DNA of 64,000 nt. Origin: Phytomonospora endophytica (GTDB lineage: Bacteria; Actinomycetota; Actinomycetes; Mycobacteriales; Micromonosporaceae). Within the stretch, counting starts at the first letter, position 1; every line of letters begins with the position of its first letter. The translations under genes and the position numbers were made by a program. Positions 1 to 8,988 of the stretch are shown in pieces. The stretch spans positions 150,496 through 214,495 of the forward strand of contig NZ_JACHGT010000017.1 of the NCBI RefSeq assembly GCF_014202425.1. Reading direction: 5' to 3'. The notes beneath the pieces are model-generated. The model was not told where the DNA came from, ran no database searches, and worked only from the letters and a program-made list of their open reading frames with translations.

Positions 1-2
1 TG

Positions 3-251
3 CTCATCCTCGACGAACCGACCCGAGGCATCGACATCGGCGCCAAAGCCGAGATCCAGCGCCTCGTGGTGACACTCGCCGCCGACGGCATGGCCGTGGT
101 GTTCGTCTCCGCCGAACTCGAAGAGGTCCTGCGGCTCAGCCACAAGGTCGCCGTCGTCCGCGACCGCGAACTCGTCGCCGAACTCGCCAACGACGAGACC
201 CTCACCCTCGACGGTCTCATGGAGATCATCGCGAGCGGAGGCGGCCGATGA
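3..251 (+). CDS. Sugar ABC transporter ATPase, C-terminal fragment
   Basis: This is the end of a nucleotide-binding subunit that would power import of a monosaccharide; the start lies outside the window. The first visible codons encode a Walker B/D-loop segment ([15 protein letters not shown]). About 25 residues later comes the switch region ([12 protein letters not shown]), with Ser replacing the H-loop His, as is usual in the second ATPase half of RbsA/XylG/YtfR-type fused ATPases. The stop overlaps the start of the first permease by 4 nt, so it is the ATPase of the same importer. The family is clear; the substrate is inferred only from the permease pair. Confidence 0.9.
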   Translation, partial: LILDEPTRGIDIGAKAEIQRLVVTLAADGMAVVFVSAELEEVLRLSHKVAVVRDRELVAELANDETLTLDGLMEIIASGGGR

Positions 252-1285
252 GCCTCCTCCGGCACCGCCTCTTCTGGCCCCTGGCCGTACTCGCCGCGCT
301 CCTCGCGGTCAACACCGCCTTCACCCCGGGATTCCTCGCGATCCGCGTACAAGACGGCCACCTCTACGGCAGCCTCATCGACATCGTCCGCTTCGGCGCC
401 CCGCTGATCCTCGTCGCGCTCGGCATGACCCTGGTCATCGCCACCGGCGGCATCGACCTGTCGGTCGGCTCGGTCGTGGCGATCGCGGGAGCGCTCGCCT
501 GCGAGTACATCGTGGACCTGCCCGACCAGGACGACCTCGCGGGCGTGCTGACCGCGATCGGGATCGCCCTGGCCGCCGCGGTGGTGCTCGGGGCGTGGAA
601 CGGACTGCTGGTCGCGGGCTTCGGCGTTCAGCCGATCGTGGCGACACTCGTCCTCATGGTCGCCGGACGCGGTGTCGCACAGTTGATCACCGCCGGGCAG
701 AACACCTCGGTCACCAGCCCCACCTTCAAGGTCTTCGGCGGGGGCTATTGGCTCACCCTGCCCTTCCCGGTCCTGGTCGCCGCGGCAGCCTTCCTGCTGA
801 CCGCTCTGCTGACCCGCCGCACCGCCCTCGGACTGCTCCTGGAGTCGGTCGGCGGGAACCCGGCCGCCGGCCGCCTGGTCGGGATCCGCGCCCGAGGGCT
901 CGTCGCGACCGTGTACATCGCCGCCGCCCTGTGCGCGGCGATCGCGGGACTGATGATCAGCTCGAACGTCTCGACCGCCGACGGGAACAACGCCGGGCTG
1001 TGGATCGAACTCGACGCCATCCTCGCCGTCGTCATCGGCGGCACCGCCCTGACCGGCGGCCGTTTCCACCTGACCGGAACCGTCCTGGGAGCGCTCATCA
1101 TCCAGACCCTGTCCACCACGATCTACACCGTCGGCGTGCCACCGGAGACGACCCTGGTGTTCAAAGCCGTCGTGGTGCTGGCCGTCTGCCTCATCCAGTC
1201 GCCGCGACTGCGCGCGAAGTTCCGGCGCCGCCGACCGCCCGCGGCCGCACCGGCCGCGGCGGAGAAGGTGGAGGTGACGGCGTGA
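248..1285 (+). CDS. Sugar ABC transporter permease (YtfT-like)
   Basis: The 345-residue integral membrane protein has about 8-10 hydrophobic segments and the BPD_transp_2 signature seen in RbsC-type permeases ([18 protein letters not shown] near residue 60, and [12 protein letters not shown] near residue 260). It forms the transmembrane channel with the next permease. Two different permeases after one fused ATPase is the arrangement of the E. coli galactofuranose importer YtfQRT-YjfF, which is the best guess for class. The ATG overlaps the ATPase stop (ATGA), indicating translational coupling. The C-terminus has a Pro/Ala/Arg-rich tail of about 30 residues. Confidence 0.9.
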   Translation: MSLLRHRLFWPLAVLAALLAVNTAFTPGFLAIRVQDGHLYGSLIDIVRFGAPLILVALGMTLVIATGGIDLSVGSVVAIAGALACEYIVDLPDQDDLAGVLTAIGIALAAAVVLGAWNGLLVAGFGVQPIVATLVLMVAGRGVAQLITAGQNTSVTSPTFKVFGGGYWLTLPFPVLVAAAAFLLTALLTRRTALGLLLESVGGNPAAGRLVGIRARGLVATVYIAAALCAAIAGLMISSNVSTADGNNAGLWIELDAILAVVIGGTALTGGRFHLTGTVLGALIIQTLSTTIYTVGVPPETTLVFKAVVVLAVCLIQSPRLRAKFRRRRPPAAAPAAAEKVEVTA

Positions 1286-2280
1286 CCGTCCTCGCCCGCC
1301 CCGGTCCGCCCGCCCACCGGCTGCGGACCGCGTCGCGACGCTACGTCTCCGTCCTGGCCACCACCGCGCTGTTGGCGCTGATGTACGGGATCGGCGCGGC
1401 CAACTACGACGCCTTCGGCTACCCGCAGGTGGCCGTGAACCTGTTCATCGACAACGCGTTCCTGCTCGTCGTCGCCGTCGGCATGACCTTCGTCCTGCTC
1501 ACCGGCGGCATCGACCTGTCGGTCGGCGCGATGCTCGCACTGTCCACGATGCTCAGTGCGTGGCTGGTCACCGAGTACGGCTGGCCGCCGGTACTGGTGA
1601 TCCCGCTCGTCCTCGCCGTCGGCGCCCTCGCCGGAGCCGGGATGGGCGCGATCATCCACCACTTCGAGATCCAGCCGTTCATCGTCACCCTCGCCGGGAT
1701 GTTCCTGGCCCGCGGCCTCTGCTACATGATCAGCGTCGACTCGATCTCCATCGACGACCCGCTGTTCACCGAGCTGGCACAGCAGCGCATCTGGCTCGGC
1801 GAGGACCTGTTCGTCTCGGTGAGCATGCTCATCGCCCTGGCCGTCGTGGCGATCGCCTTCGTCGTGCTGCACTACACGCGCTTCGGCCGCAGCGTCTACG
1901 CCCTGGGCGGCAGTGAGCAGTCGGCGCTCATGATGGGCCTGCCGGTGGCCCGCACGAAGGTCGCGGTCTACGCCGTCAGCGGCCTCTGCTCGGCCCTCGG
2001 CGGCGTGCTGTTCACCTTCTACATGCTGTCCGGCTACGGGCAACACGCGATCGGGATGGAACTCGACGCGATCGCGGCGGTCGTCATCGGCGGCACCCTC
2101 CTCACCGGCGGCTCGGGCTTCGTGCTGGGCACGGTGCTCGGCGTGCTCGTCCTCGGCATGATCCAGACGATCATCAACTTCCAGGGGACCTTGAGCTCCT
2201 GGTGGACGAAGATCGTCATCGGTGTCCTGCTGCTGGCTTTCATCTTGCTCCAACGACTCATCGGATCCCGTCGCGCCTGA
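1282..2280 (+). CDS. Sugar ABC transporter permease (YjfF-like)
   Basis: Second RbsC-family permease, 332 residues. It repeats the family signature ([18 protein letters not shown] near residue 72) and the C-terminal AVVIGGTLLTGGSGF loop. I place the start at the GTG that overlaps the stop of the previous gene (GTGA); longer versions of this frame run through the first permease and have no support. It probably forms a heterodimeric channel with the upstream permease. The substrate-binding protein gene is not in the window and is presumably upstream of the ATPase. A strong hairpin follows the stop. Confidence 0.9.
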   Translation: MTVLARPGPPAHRLRTASRRYVSVLATTALLALMYGIGAANYDAFGYPQVAVNLFIDNAFLLVVAVGMTFVLLTGGIDLSVGAMLALSTMLSAWLVTEYGWPPVLVIPLVLAVGALAGAGMGAIIHHFEIQPFIVTLAGMFLARGLCYMISVDSISIDDPLFTELAQQRIWLGEDLFVSVSMLIALAVVAIAFVVLHYTRFGRSVYALGGSEQSALMMGLPVARTKVAVYAVSGLCSALGGVLFTFYMLSGYGQHAIGMELDAIAAVVIGGTLLTGGSGFVLGTVLGVLVLGMIQTIINFQGTLSSWWTKIVIGVLLLAFILLQRLIGSRRA

Positions 2281-2299
2281 CCCGCAGGACATTCCTACC

Positions 2300-2334
2300 C
2301 GCGATGGGGGTGCGGTCACCGCACCCCCATCGCG
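2300..2334. terminator. Long perfect hairpin between convergent genes
   Basis: Two 17-nt arms (CGCGATGGGGGTGCGGT and its exact complement) separated by one base lie between the convergent permease and SDR genes. No T-tract follows, as is common for actinomycete terminators. It probably serves both strands. Confidence 0.75.
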
Positions 2335-2366
2335 TCCGTCCACTCAAGACCCGGCACGGACGCCCG

Positions 2367-3092
2367 TCACCAGGGCACGGTGCCCGCGTCGTCGAAGAAT
2401 CCGCCGGTCGGTCCGTCGTCGGGCAAGGTCGCCAGTCGCATCGCGATCGCCGCGCCTTCCTGCGGAGTGCGCACGCCCTGGAAGCCGTTGAGGTCGGTGG
2501 CGGTGAAGCCGGGGCAGCAGGAGTTGACCAGGATCCTGGTGTCGCCCAGTTCCCTGGCGTACTGGACGGTGATGGCGTTGAGGAAGGTCTTCGACGCCAG
2601 GTAAGCGGCGGGAACCGGCCCCATGTCGACGCCGGGCGTGGTCTGCAGGGTGAGCGAGCCGACGCTGCTGGACATGTTCACGATCCGCGGCGATGCCGAG
2701 CCGCGCAGCATGGGCAGCATCGCGTTGGTGACGCGGATGACGCCGATGACGTTGGTCTCCACGACCTCCCGCACTGTCGCGGGATCGACCGTGGTGGGCG
2801 TCTGCGGCACGCCACCGGTGATCGCGGCGTTGTTGACCAGCACGTCGAGCCCGCCGGCGTGACCGGCGACCAGCTCGGCCGCGGCGGCCGCGCTCGCGTC
2901 GTCGGCAACGTCGAGCGGAACCCCAAACGCGTCGATGCCGTCCGCACGCAGCTTCTCCACCGCGGTGTCCCGGCGCCACTGGTCCCGCGCGCCCACGCCG
3001 ACCCGCCAGCCGAGGGCGCCAAGGCCCGCCGCGATCTCGTACCCGATCCCTTTGTTCGCACCGGTCACCAGCACGATCTTTCGTCCACTCAT
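2367..3092 (-). CDS. Short-chain dehydrogenase/reductase
   Basis: The 241-residue NAD(P)-dependent oxidoreductase has a classical SDR layout: cofactor loop TGANKGIG near residue 10, NNAA motif near 85, catalytic Ser in NMSSSVG and catalytic YxxxK (YLASK) near residue 155. The chosen ATG begins just before the first beta strand (MSGRKIVLVTG); an upstream start would add 18 residues of no family character. It is divergent from the LysR regulator with a 105-bp shared promoter region containing a LysR-type box, so it is likely that regulator's target. The substrate is unknown. Confidence 0.88.
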   Translation of the reverse strand: MSGRKIVLVTGANKGIGYEIAAGLGALGWRVGVGARDQWRRDTAVEKLRADGIDAFGVPLDVADDASAAAAAELVAGHAGGLDVLVNNAAITGGVPQTPTTVDPATVREVVETNVIGVIRVTNAMLPMLRGSASPRIVNMSSSVGSLTLQTTPGVDMGPVPAAYLASKTFLNAITVQYARELGDTRILVNSCCPGFTATDLNGFQGVRTPQEGAAIAMRLATLPDDGPTGGFFDDAGTVPW

Positions 3093-3149
3093 GTCACCGA
3101 TCGTGGTGCCGACCCGGGTGCGGCGTCCAAGACCAACCGGGTGCACAGC

Positions 3150-3166
3150 GATACCGCACGGGTATC
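3150..3166. promoter_or_regulatory. LysR-type operator
   Basis: GATACC-GCACG-GGTATC is a perfect 6-bp inverted repeat with 5-bp spacer and contains the T-N11-A core expected for LysR-family sites. It lies in the divergent SDR/LysR promoter region, 32 bp from the LysR start. Binding by the neighbouring regulator is inferred from position. Confidence 0.6.
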
Positions 3167-3197
3167 AGCCGTGGTGAACGCCCGATATGATCACGCG

Positions 3198-4037
3198 GTG
3201 GAGACCCGGGAGTTGCGATACTTCGTCGCCGTCGCCGAAGAACTGCACTTCGGGCGGGCGGCACAGCGGCTCACCATGGCGCAACCACCGCTGTCGCGCG
3301 CGATCCAGCGACTCGAACGGCGGCTCGGCGTGGTTCTGCTGCACCGCAACGCCCGCGGGGTCGCCCTGACCGAGGCCGGGTCGGTGCTCCTGCGAGAGGC
3401 CCGCACCGCCCTCGACGCGGTCGAAGCCGCCGAGCGCCGCACCCGCCGCGCGGCCACCGAAACGCCCGGTCTGGTGCTGGCGACGAAGGCCGGAGCGTCC
3501 CGCGAGCTGTTGTCGAAGCTGCTGGACGGCTACGCCGCCGAACCCGGCGCGGTCGCCGTCGAGGTGGTCCTGTGCGGGCCCGGCGAGCAGGAGAGGCTGC
3601 TGCGCGACGGGCGCGCCGACGTCGCTCTGCTCCAACGGCCCTTCGACACCACGGCCGGATTCGACACCGAGGACCTGCACACCGAACAGCAGGTCGTGGT
3701 CCTGCCGGCGGGACACCCCCTGGCCGACCGAACCCACATGTCGATGGCCGAGGTCACCACCCTGACCGACCTGCCCCTGCCACGCTGGCCCCGACGAGAC
3801 GGAAGCCATCCCGGCGGACCCGGCCCACAGGTCCGCGACCACACCCAGCTCTTCCAGCTGATCGCACTCGGACGCGCCTGCGCGATCGTGCCCGAATCCC
3901 TCCGTGCCACCCTTCGCGACGAGCACGCGACGGTGCCGGTCCCGGACGCACCGGCCGTCACCACCGTCATCGCCTGGCCGCCGCACAGCAGATCCACCGC
4001 CGTCGCCGACCTCGTCCGCACCGCGACGCGGCTCTAG
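3198..4037 (+). CDS. LysR-family transcriptional regulator
   Basis: The 279-residue DNA-binding regulator has an N-terminal winged HTH covering about residues 1-60 (ELRYFVAVAEELHFGRAAQRL, then LSRAIQRLERRLGVVLLHR) and a C-terminal periplasmic-binding-protein-like effector domain. I chose the GTG that puts ETRELRYF at the N-terminus, matching the family; much longer versions of the frame are artefacts. It is divergent from the SDR gene with a T-N11-A box between them, the usual layout for a LysR activator and its target. The effector is unknown. Confidence 0.88.
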   Translation: METRELRYFVAVAEELHFGRAAQRLTMAQPPLSRAIQRLERRLGVVLLHRNARGVALTEAGSVLLREARTALDAVEAAERRTRRAATETPGLVLATKAGASRELLSKLLDGYAAEPGAVAVEVVLCGPGEQERLLRDGRADVALLQRPFDTTAGFDTEDLHTEQQVVVLPAGHPLADRTHMSMAEVTTLTDLPLPRWPRRDGSHPGGPGPQVRDHTQLFQLIALGRACAIVPESLRATLRDEHATVPVPDAPAVTTVIAWPPHSRSTAVADLVRTATRL

Positions 4038-4182
4038 CCGGAGGCGGCACAACCTAGGGCGCAGCTCCGCCCGAACCCTTCGAGCCCGATGAGTCCTCAT
4101 CCCGGAATCCGCCTGTTCGGCCGTACTCGAACACCACCCGGACGCGCAGGCTGACCGTGTAACACGACGCGGGAGGCGGCAC

Positions 4183-5304
4183 ATGACGGGCAAGTTCCAC
4201 GTCAACCACAGCGGCATGAGCTCGCTGACCAACAAGACCCTGCAACTGGCGAACGTGATCGTCGAGGTTCGCAACCGCACTCGCAAGTACGCCCGGCCGG
4301 ACCTGCTGTCGGCCGGTTCGGGGCTCCTCATCCACGAGCTGTATCCCGGGGTCGACACCGTCTACCAGCAGTCCGAGCGCTTTGGCATCCGTACCGGGCT
4401 CATGATCGGCGACCTCGCCGGCGGTGTCGCCGCCAGCAACAGCTTCTACGCCAGCGGCGACGCCCGCGCGGGAGCGAGTTTCGACGGCCTCATCATCGAC
4501 CTGGGCGCGGACAACGCCACCGCGTTCGCCGGTCAGCCCAAGCCGGACGCGAAGTCCACGGCGTACGACCTGGGCTGCACCTGGCCCGAGGACCCGGCGA
4601 TCCGGGACGGGGCACCGCAGACCAGTGACGCCTTCAAGTACGAGTTCAACGTCTTGGCCGGCGACATCCTCAGCATCAGCGAGGACGTGGCGGCACTGTG
4701 CGTCCTGCTGTTCGGGCGCGACCCCGTCGAGAAGTTCCTGAAACCCTTCGTCGGTGACTGGGACCAGTTGTACAAGGCGGGTGTGGAGTTCGAGCGCTAC
4801 GAACAGTCGGTCGCCAAGACCGGTCGCAACCTCCAGTTCCTGTCGAACCAGATCCCCGTGGTCTGGGACGGCAACGCCGCCGGAAACGCCCGCGAGCACA
4901 TGCTGGTCCTCGGGCAGCGCGTCGAGCAGCACGCGGCGCACTTCAAGAACGCCGGCACGCTCCTCAAACAGGCCGCGCAGGATGCCTACGACGCCTACGG
5001 CGCTCTGTCCACGGCGGTGAAGTTCATCATCGACCAGATGATCCCCGTCGCCAACGTCGCCTCGATCGTCGGCAAGAGCGTGAAGTTCCCGGCGAAGTAC
5101 GCCTCGAAGGTCGCCGCGGCACGCAAGGAGTACGACTTCTCCACCAAGCGGTACGGGCTCTTCGACGACATCGTGAAGTACTCCAAAGGGATCCTCAACG
5201 TGCACTGGGATCCCGGCGCCATGGGCATTCCCGACGTCGTGAACCCCGACCGGGGAGGCTGGTTCGGCAAGACGAAGCAGGGCCCCTACCAGCCCGCGAA
5301 GTGA
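4183..5304 (+). CDS. WXG-like helical protein, putative type VII secretion substrate
   Basis: The 373-residue protein has no signal peptide or membrane segment. Residues about 200-290 form a predicted helical hairpin with a W-x-G-like turn (VVWDGNAAGNAR, Trp at residue 228) followed by amphipathic heptads, the pattern of WXG100/ESX-type proteins. The first 200 residues and the C-terminal tail (proline- and lysine-rich) match nothing I recognise. ATG follows a GGGAGGCGGC stretch. It sits 7 nt before a 110-residue acidic protein, which could be a chaperone or immunity partner. No secretion machinery genes are nearby, so the route of export is inference. Confidence 0.55.
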   Translation: MTGKFHVNHSGMSSLTNKTLQLANVIVEVRNRTRKYARPDLLSAGSGLLIHELYPGVDTVYQQSERFGIRTGLMIGDLAGGVAASNSFYASGDARAGASFDGLIIDLGADNATAFAGQPKPDAKSTAYDLGCTWPEDPAIRDGAPQTSDAFKYEFNVLAGDILSISEDVAALCVLLFGRDPVEKFLKPFVGDWDQLYKAGVEFERYEQSVAKTGRNLQFLSNQIPVVWDGNAAGNAREHMLVLGQRVEQHAAHFKNAGTLLKQAAQDAYDAYGALSTAVKFIIDQMIPVANVASIVGKSVKFPAKYASKVAAARKEYDFSTKRYGLFDDIVKYSKGILNVHWDPGAMGIPDVVNPDRGGWFGKTKQGPYQPAK

Positions 5305-5311
5305 GGCGAGC

Positions 5312-5644
5312 ATGGCCGAAACCCCACGCGAGATCGTGACCCGCGTCCTCGACCACCGTCTCCTGACCGACATCCGCGACGAGACCGACGATCCCCTGCT
5401 CAAGGAGGTGGTCGACGAGATCATGGCCGGGCGCTACAGCTGGGTCGAGGCGATGCGGAGCCCCACGTACGGGCCGTCGATCGCCGCCATGGTCTCGGCC
5501 GGCGTGCAGGCGCTGAAGGAGTTTCCACCCGCCGCCATCGACGACGGAGTGCGAGAAGTGGACCGGCTCGTCGAACTGGTAACGGAGTACGGAGAGGCCG
5601 CCCTCGATCCGGACTGGTCGGCCCCGGCACACGCCGACCAGTGA
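5312..5644 (+). CDS. Hypothetical acidic protein in the WXG-protein operon
   Basis: The 110-residue acidic protein lacks a signal peptide, membrane segment or recognisable motif. It starts 7 nt after the stop of the WXG-like gene, so the two are almost certainly co-transcribed. Its size and charge would fit a partner or chaperone of that protein, but nothing in the sequence proves this. A strong hairpin lies about 100 bp downstream. Confidence 0.6.
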   Translation: MAETPREIVTRVLDHRLLTDIRDETDDPLLKEVVDEIMAGRYSWVEAMRSPTYGPSIAAMVSAGVQALKEFPPAAIDDGVREVDRLVELVTEYGEAALDPDWSAPAHADQ

Positions 5645-5743
5645 CGGCGACGCACCGATGCGACCTGCCGGCGCGTACCGATCGGTGCGCTCTCGTACTC
5701 GCCCGCACGCCAGGACGAGACCGGCCGAAGCCACGCGGCCGAC

Positions 5744-5773
5744 CGGCTCCCGGGCCCATGGGCCCGGGAGCCG
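5744..5773. terminator. Perfect hairpin between convergent genes
   Basis: Arms CGGCTCCCGGGCCC and GGGCCCGGGAGCCG are separated by AT. It lies between the convergent WXG operon and VOC gene, so it probably terminates both transcripts. Confidence 0.7.
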
Positions 5774-5779
5774 AAACGG

Positions 5780-6142
5780 TCACTCCTGGATGACCGACAG
5801 CCAGTTGCCCGCCGGGTCCTTGAACCAGGCTATGAGCGGCCCGCCCGCCCGGTTGACGCCCTTGCCGTCGGTACCGGGCAGCCGCTCGAAGACCACGCCG
5901 AGTCCGGTCAGGGCGTCGACGGCGGCCTCGATGTCGGGGACCGGGAAGTTGAGGATCGTGAAGGTCGCCGGCTCGTGGCCGGGCTTCGGGTAGACGAGGA
6001 CGTCACGGTCCCCGGCGATGTGCAGCGTCAGCATCCCGTTGGCCTCCGACACCCGCAGCCCGAGCGTCCGCTCGTAGAACTCGCGGGCCTTCGGCACGTC
6101 GTCCACGGAGAACCCGCTGAACGCCTTGGTGTGCTCGAACAT
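5780..6142 (-). CDS. VOC-superfamily (glyoxalase/bleomycin-resistance fold) protein
   Basis: The 120-residue single-domain protein starts GFSVDDVPKAREFYERTLGL, typical of the first beta-alpha-beta unit of VOC proteins, and ends in the family's metal-proximal strand (LIAWFKDPAGNWLSVIQE). Such proteins are lyases, dioxygenases or drug-binding proteins; the specific role is unknown. The ATG has a good AGGAG ribosome site; a longer frame upstream is not needed. A 34-codon ORF ends 29 nt before it on the same strand. Confidence 0.8.
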   Translation of the reverse strand: MFEHTKAFSGFSVDDVPKAREFYERTLGLRVSEANGMLTLHIAGDRDVLVYPKPGHEPATFTILNFPVPDIEAAVDALTGLGVVFERLPGTDGKGVNRAGGPLIAWFKDPAGNWLSVIQE

Positions 6143-6171
6143 GATGCGCTCCTTCTGATCGTCGCAGGTGG

Positions 6172-6276
6172 TCACGGCTTGAGGTCGACGGCCGCGCGTA
6201 CCGAACCGTCCATGTAGAACGGGGTCGAAGCGTGCACGGCGACGAGGTCGGCGATCTCCTTCTCGGCAGTGCTCAT
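6172..6276 (-). CDS. Small ORF, possibly a truncated SnoaL-like gene
   Basis: A 34-codon frame starts MSTAEKEIADLVAVH, which resembles the first helix of SnoaL/NTF2-like proteins, and stops where such a protein would continue. It lies just upstream of the VOC gene on the same strand. It may be a remnant or a real small gene; the sequence cannot decide. Confidence 0.3.
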   Translation of the reverse strand: MSTAEKEIADLVAVHASTPFYMDGSVRAAVDLKP

Positions 6277-6326
6277 CGGACCGGTCCTCTCCGGTTCGGC
6301 GCTCCCGGTGGGCGCCTCTCACCCGG

Positions 6327-6356
6327 GACGTAGCGGCCAGCTCCCGGTTCTCGACA
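6327..6356 (-). promoter_or_regulatory. Candidate ECF-type promoter
   Basis: Read on the minus strand, TGTCGA is followed after 20 nt by CGTC, upstream of the small ORF and VOC gene. TGTCGA is the -35 element reported for ECF42 sigma factors, and such a sigma gene lies on the other side of this divergent region. The spacing is somewhat long, so this is tentative. Confidence 0.3.
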
Positions 6357-6425
6357 CGGTCACCGAACCTTTTTCCATCCCGGCGCCTATCGTGTGGTCA
6401 CACGCCCGCGACGACGGAGGCACCG

Positions 6426-6797
6426 GTGAAGTTCCTCATCCTGATCCACAGCAACCCCGAGTCCCGTGCGCTGTGGGAGGAACTGACCGACGAGCAGCGC
6501 ACGCGCTTCGGGCGAGGCCACCTCGACCTCACCCGGCAGCTGACCGACGAGGGAGTGCTGCTGTCGTCGGCCGGGCTACAGGGCCCCGAGACCGCTCGCC
6601 GGGTCAGCGTCCGCGACGGACGCACCATCGCCGCCGACGGACCTTTCGCCGAGACCAAGGAGTACCTCGCGGGCGTGTACCTCGTCGAGGCCGACGACCT
6701 CGACCACGCCACCGCACTCGCCGCCCGCGCACCCGACGCGGCGACCGGTTTCGTCGAGGTGCGCCCCGTGCAAGACCTGTCGTGGCTGGATGAATGA
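6426..6797 (+). CDS. DGPF/YCII-domain protein
   Basis: The 123-residue protein is of the DGPF (YCII-related) family; the signature is present as ADGPFAETKEYLAGVYLVEA around residues 65-85. The function of these small proteins is not established. They are the regular genomic companion of ECF42-type sigma factors, and here the stop overlaps the sigma start by 4 nt. The GTG start follows a GGAGGCACC ribosome site. The protein itself looks intact although its sigma partner carries a premature stop. Confidence 0.85.
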   Translation: MKFLILIHSNPESRALWEELTDEQRTRFGRGHLDLTRQLTDEGVLLSSAGLQGPETARRVSVRDGRTIAADGPFAETKEYLAGVYLVEADDLDHATALAARAPDAATGFVEVRPVQDLSWLDE

Positions 6798-7990
6798 CCA
6801 CCGAACTGCTCCGGGAACTCACCCCGGAGGTCCTCGGCGCGCTCATCCGCCACTTCGGTGACTTCGAAAGCTGCGAAGACGCGCTGCAGGAGGCACTGGC
6901 GGCCGCCGCCGTCCAATGGCCGCGAGACGGCCTGCCCGGCAACCCGAAAGGCTGGCTCATCACCGTGGCGTCCCGCCGCCGGATCGGCCGGTGGCGCACC
7001 GACACCGCCCGGCGCAAACGCGAAGAGACCGTCGCGGCCCTGACACCCGGCGGACCCGTACCAGACACCGACGACTCGCTGACCCTGCTGTTCCTGTGCT
7101 GCCACCCCTCGCTGACGATGCCCTCGCAGGTGGCGCTCACGCTCCGCGCGGTCGGCGGCCTGACCACCGCCGAGATCGCGCGCGGACTGCTCGTCCCCGA
7201 AGCGACCGTCGCGCAACGCATCAGCAGAGCCAAGGCGACCATCAAACGCGACGGTGCCCGCTTCGCCATGCCACCCGGCAGCGAACGCGGCGAACGACTC
7301 GCCACCGTCCTCAACGTGCTGTACCTGATCTACACCGAAGGCCACACCGCCGGCTCCGGTGACCGCCTCACCCGGACCGAACTCGGCGCCGAGGCCCTGC
7401 GCCTGACCCGCATGCTCCACACGACCCTGCCCGACGACGGCGAAGTCGCCGGACTGCTCGCCCTCATGCTCCTCACCGACGCCCGCCGCCCGGCCCGCAC
7501 GACCCACGACGGCACCCTCGTACCCCTCGACGAACAAGACCGCACCCGCTGGGACCACGGCATCATCGCCGAGGGCACCACCCTGGTCAGCAACGCGCTC
7601 GCCAGCACACCCATCGGGCCCTTCCAGCTTCAGGCCGCGATCGCCGCCGTGCACGGCGAGGCCGGACGCCACGAGGACACCGACTGGTAGCAGATCCGAG
7701 GCCTCTACGACCTGCTCGACACCCTCGCCCCAGGCCCGATGGTGACGCTCAACCGCATCGTCGCCGTCGCCGAGACCGACGGGCCCGACGTAGCCCTGGA
7801 CGCCCTCGACGCCGCGGCGAACGAACCGGGCCTCGCCGGTCACCACCGCGTCGCGGCCGTGCGGGCGCACCTCCTGGAGCGACTCGGCCGTCCACGTGAA
7901 GCCCAGGCGCAGTACCTCGCCGCGGCGAAGGCGACACTGAGCCGGCCGGAGCGGGAATACCTGGAACGGCGGGCACGCGCGCTCGGGTGA
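6794..7990 (+). pseudogene. ECF42-type sigma factor interrupted by an in-frame amber codon
   Basis: The frame encodes sigma region 2 (LIRHFGDFESCEDALQEAL), region 4 (LTTAEIARGLLVPEATVAQR) and the long C-terminal helical (TPR-like) extension typical of ECF42 sigma factors. A TAG at 7688-7690 interrupts it after residue 298, inside a well-conserved stretch (HEDTDW-stop-QIRGLYDLLDTL). The same frame then continues open for another 99 codons with clear family sequence (PMVTLNRIVAVAE) to a TGA. The short product would lack about 100 residues of the extension, which has been reported as necessary for activity in this group. Either this is a nonsense-mutated gene, a sequencing error, or a rare readthrough case. 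DGPF partner upstream. Confidence 0.8.
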
Positions 7991-8132
7991 CCAGACGAGA
8001 TGGAAGCCACGGTCGCGTCATGGCCGACCCCACCAAGAGCGGTTCAGTCCAACGTGGACGGTGCGGTAGCGTACGCGGTCCCGGCCGTTGCCCGCCGGGT
8101 TCTGCCCCGCCCCAGTGCCCAAGGACGCCCGT

Positions 8133-8702
8133 ATGACCACCGAACAGTCCCGATTCACGACGCCCATCGACGACTTCACCGTGCCCATCGCCCTCGAAAC
8201 ACCTTCGCTCGCCGATCCCGGGCAGCGGTTCCTGGCCCGCCTGATCGACAACGCCATCGGGATCGGGCTGTTCCTGGCCTTCCTCGTCCCGGGATTCCTG
8301 CTCGCCGAGAACACCGAACGCGGCAGTGTCGCGCGCACGGTCATGGTCGCCGGCTCGGCTCTCATCGCGGTGCTGTCGCCGCTGCTCTACGAAATCGTCC
8401 TCACCGCCGTGTGGGGTGCCACCTTCGGTAAGAAGGCGATGAAACTGCGCGTCGTGCGGGTGTCCGACGCGCGGATCCCCGGCTGGACCGCCTCGACCTT
8501 CCGCGCGCTCGTCAGCGGCGTCTTCGGCCTGGTCCCGTGCGTCGGCTACCTCGACCCGATGTGGTGCCTGTGGGACAAACCCAACCGGCAGACACTTCAC
8601 GACAAGGCCGTACGCACCATCGTCATCCGAATCGACCACACGCCCTACCGCGAGCCCGCCACCCTCAAAGGCCCACCCGCGACCGACTGGCGGAGCCCGT
8701 AG
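8133..8702 (+). CDS. RDD-family membrane protein
   Basis: The 189-residue protein has an RDD domain: ADPGQRFLARLIDNAIGIGL opens the first membrane helix, and FGKKAMKLRVVR precedes the third. Three to four hydrophobic segments are visible and the C-terminus is short and polar. Family members are membrane proteins of mostly unknown role. I use the ATG after the AAGGACG ribosome site instead of a start 15 codons upstream. Confidence 0.82.
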   Translation: MTTEQSRFTTPIDDFTVPIALETPSLADPGQRFLARLIDNAIGIGLFLAFLVPGFLLAENTERGSVARTVMVAGSALIAVLSPLLYEIVLTAVWGATFGKKAMKLRVVRVSDARIPGWTASTFRALVSGVFGLVPCVGYLDPMWCLWDKPNRQTLHDKAVRTIVIRIDHTPYREPATLKGPPATDWRSP

Positions 8703-8988
8703 CGACCGGCCCGAGGTCGGCGTCGGACTGAATGTCTCACCGCTGCCCTCGGCGTTTCGTTGTCCCCCAGGCCACGAACGCTAAATTCCGAGCGGTCCGA
8801 TCGGGGCACCCTCACATCGGGGTGGATGGAGGTATAGAGGATCTCCACTCAAAGGCCAGGTCGCGCCGGGCGTGGGCCGGACTGGTCGGTCGAGCCCGTA
8901 CAAACGGGGGATGGACGCCTCGAAAGATAGGCTGTCAAGGGACCCCAGGGCGGTGAGAAAACCGTCCCTGAGCACGAGGAGCGCGCAC

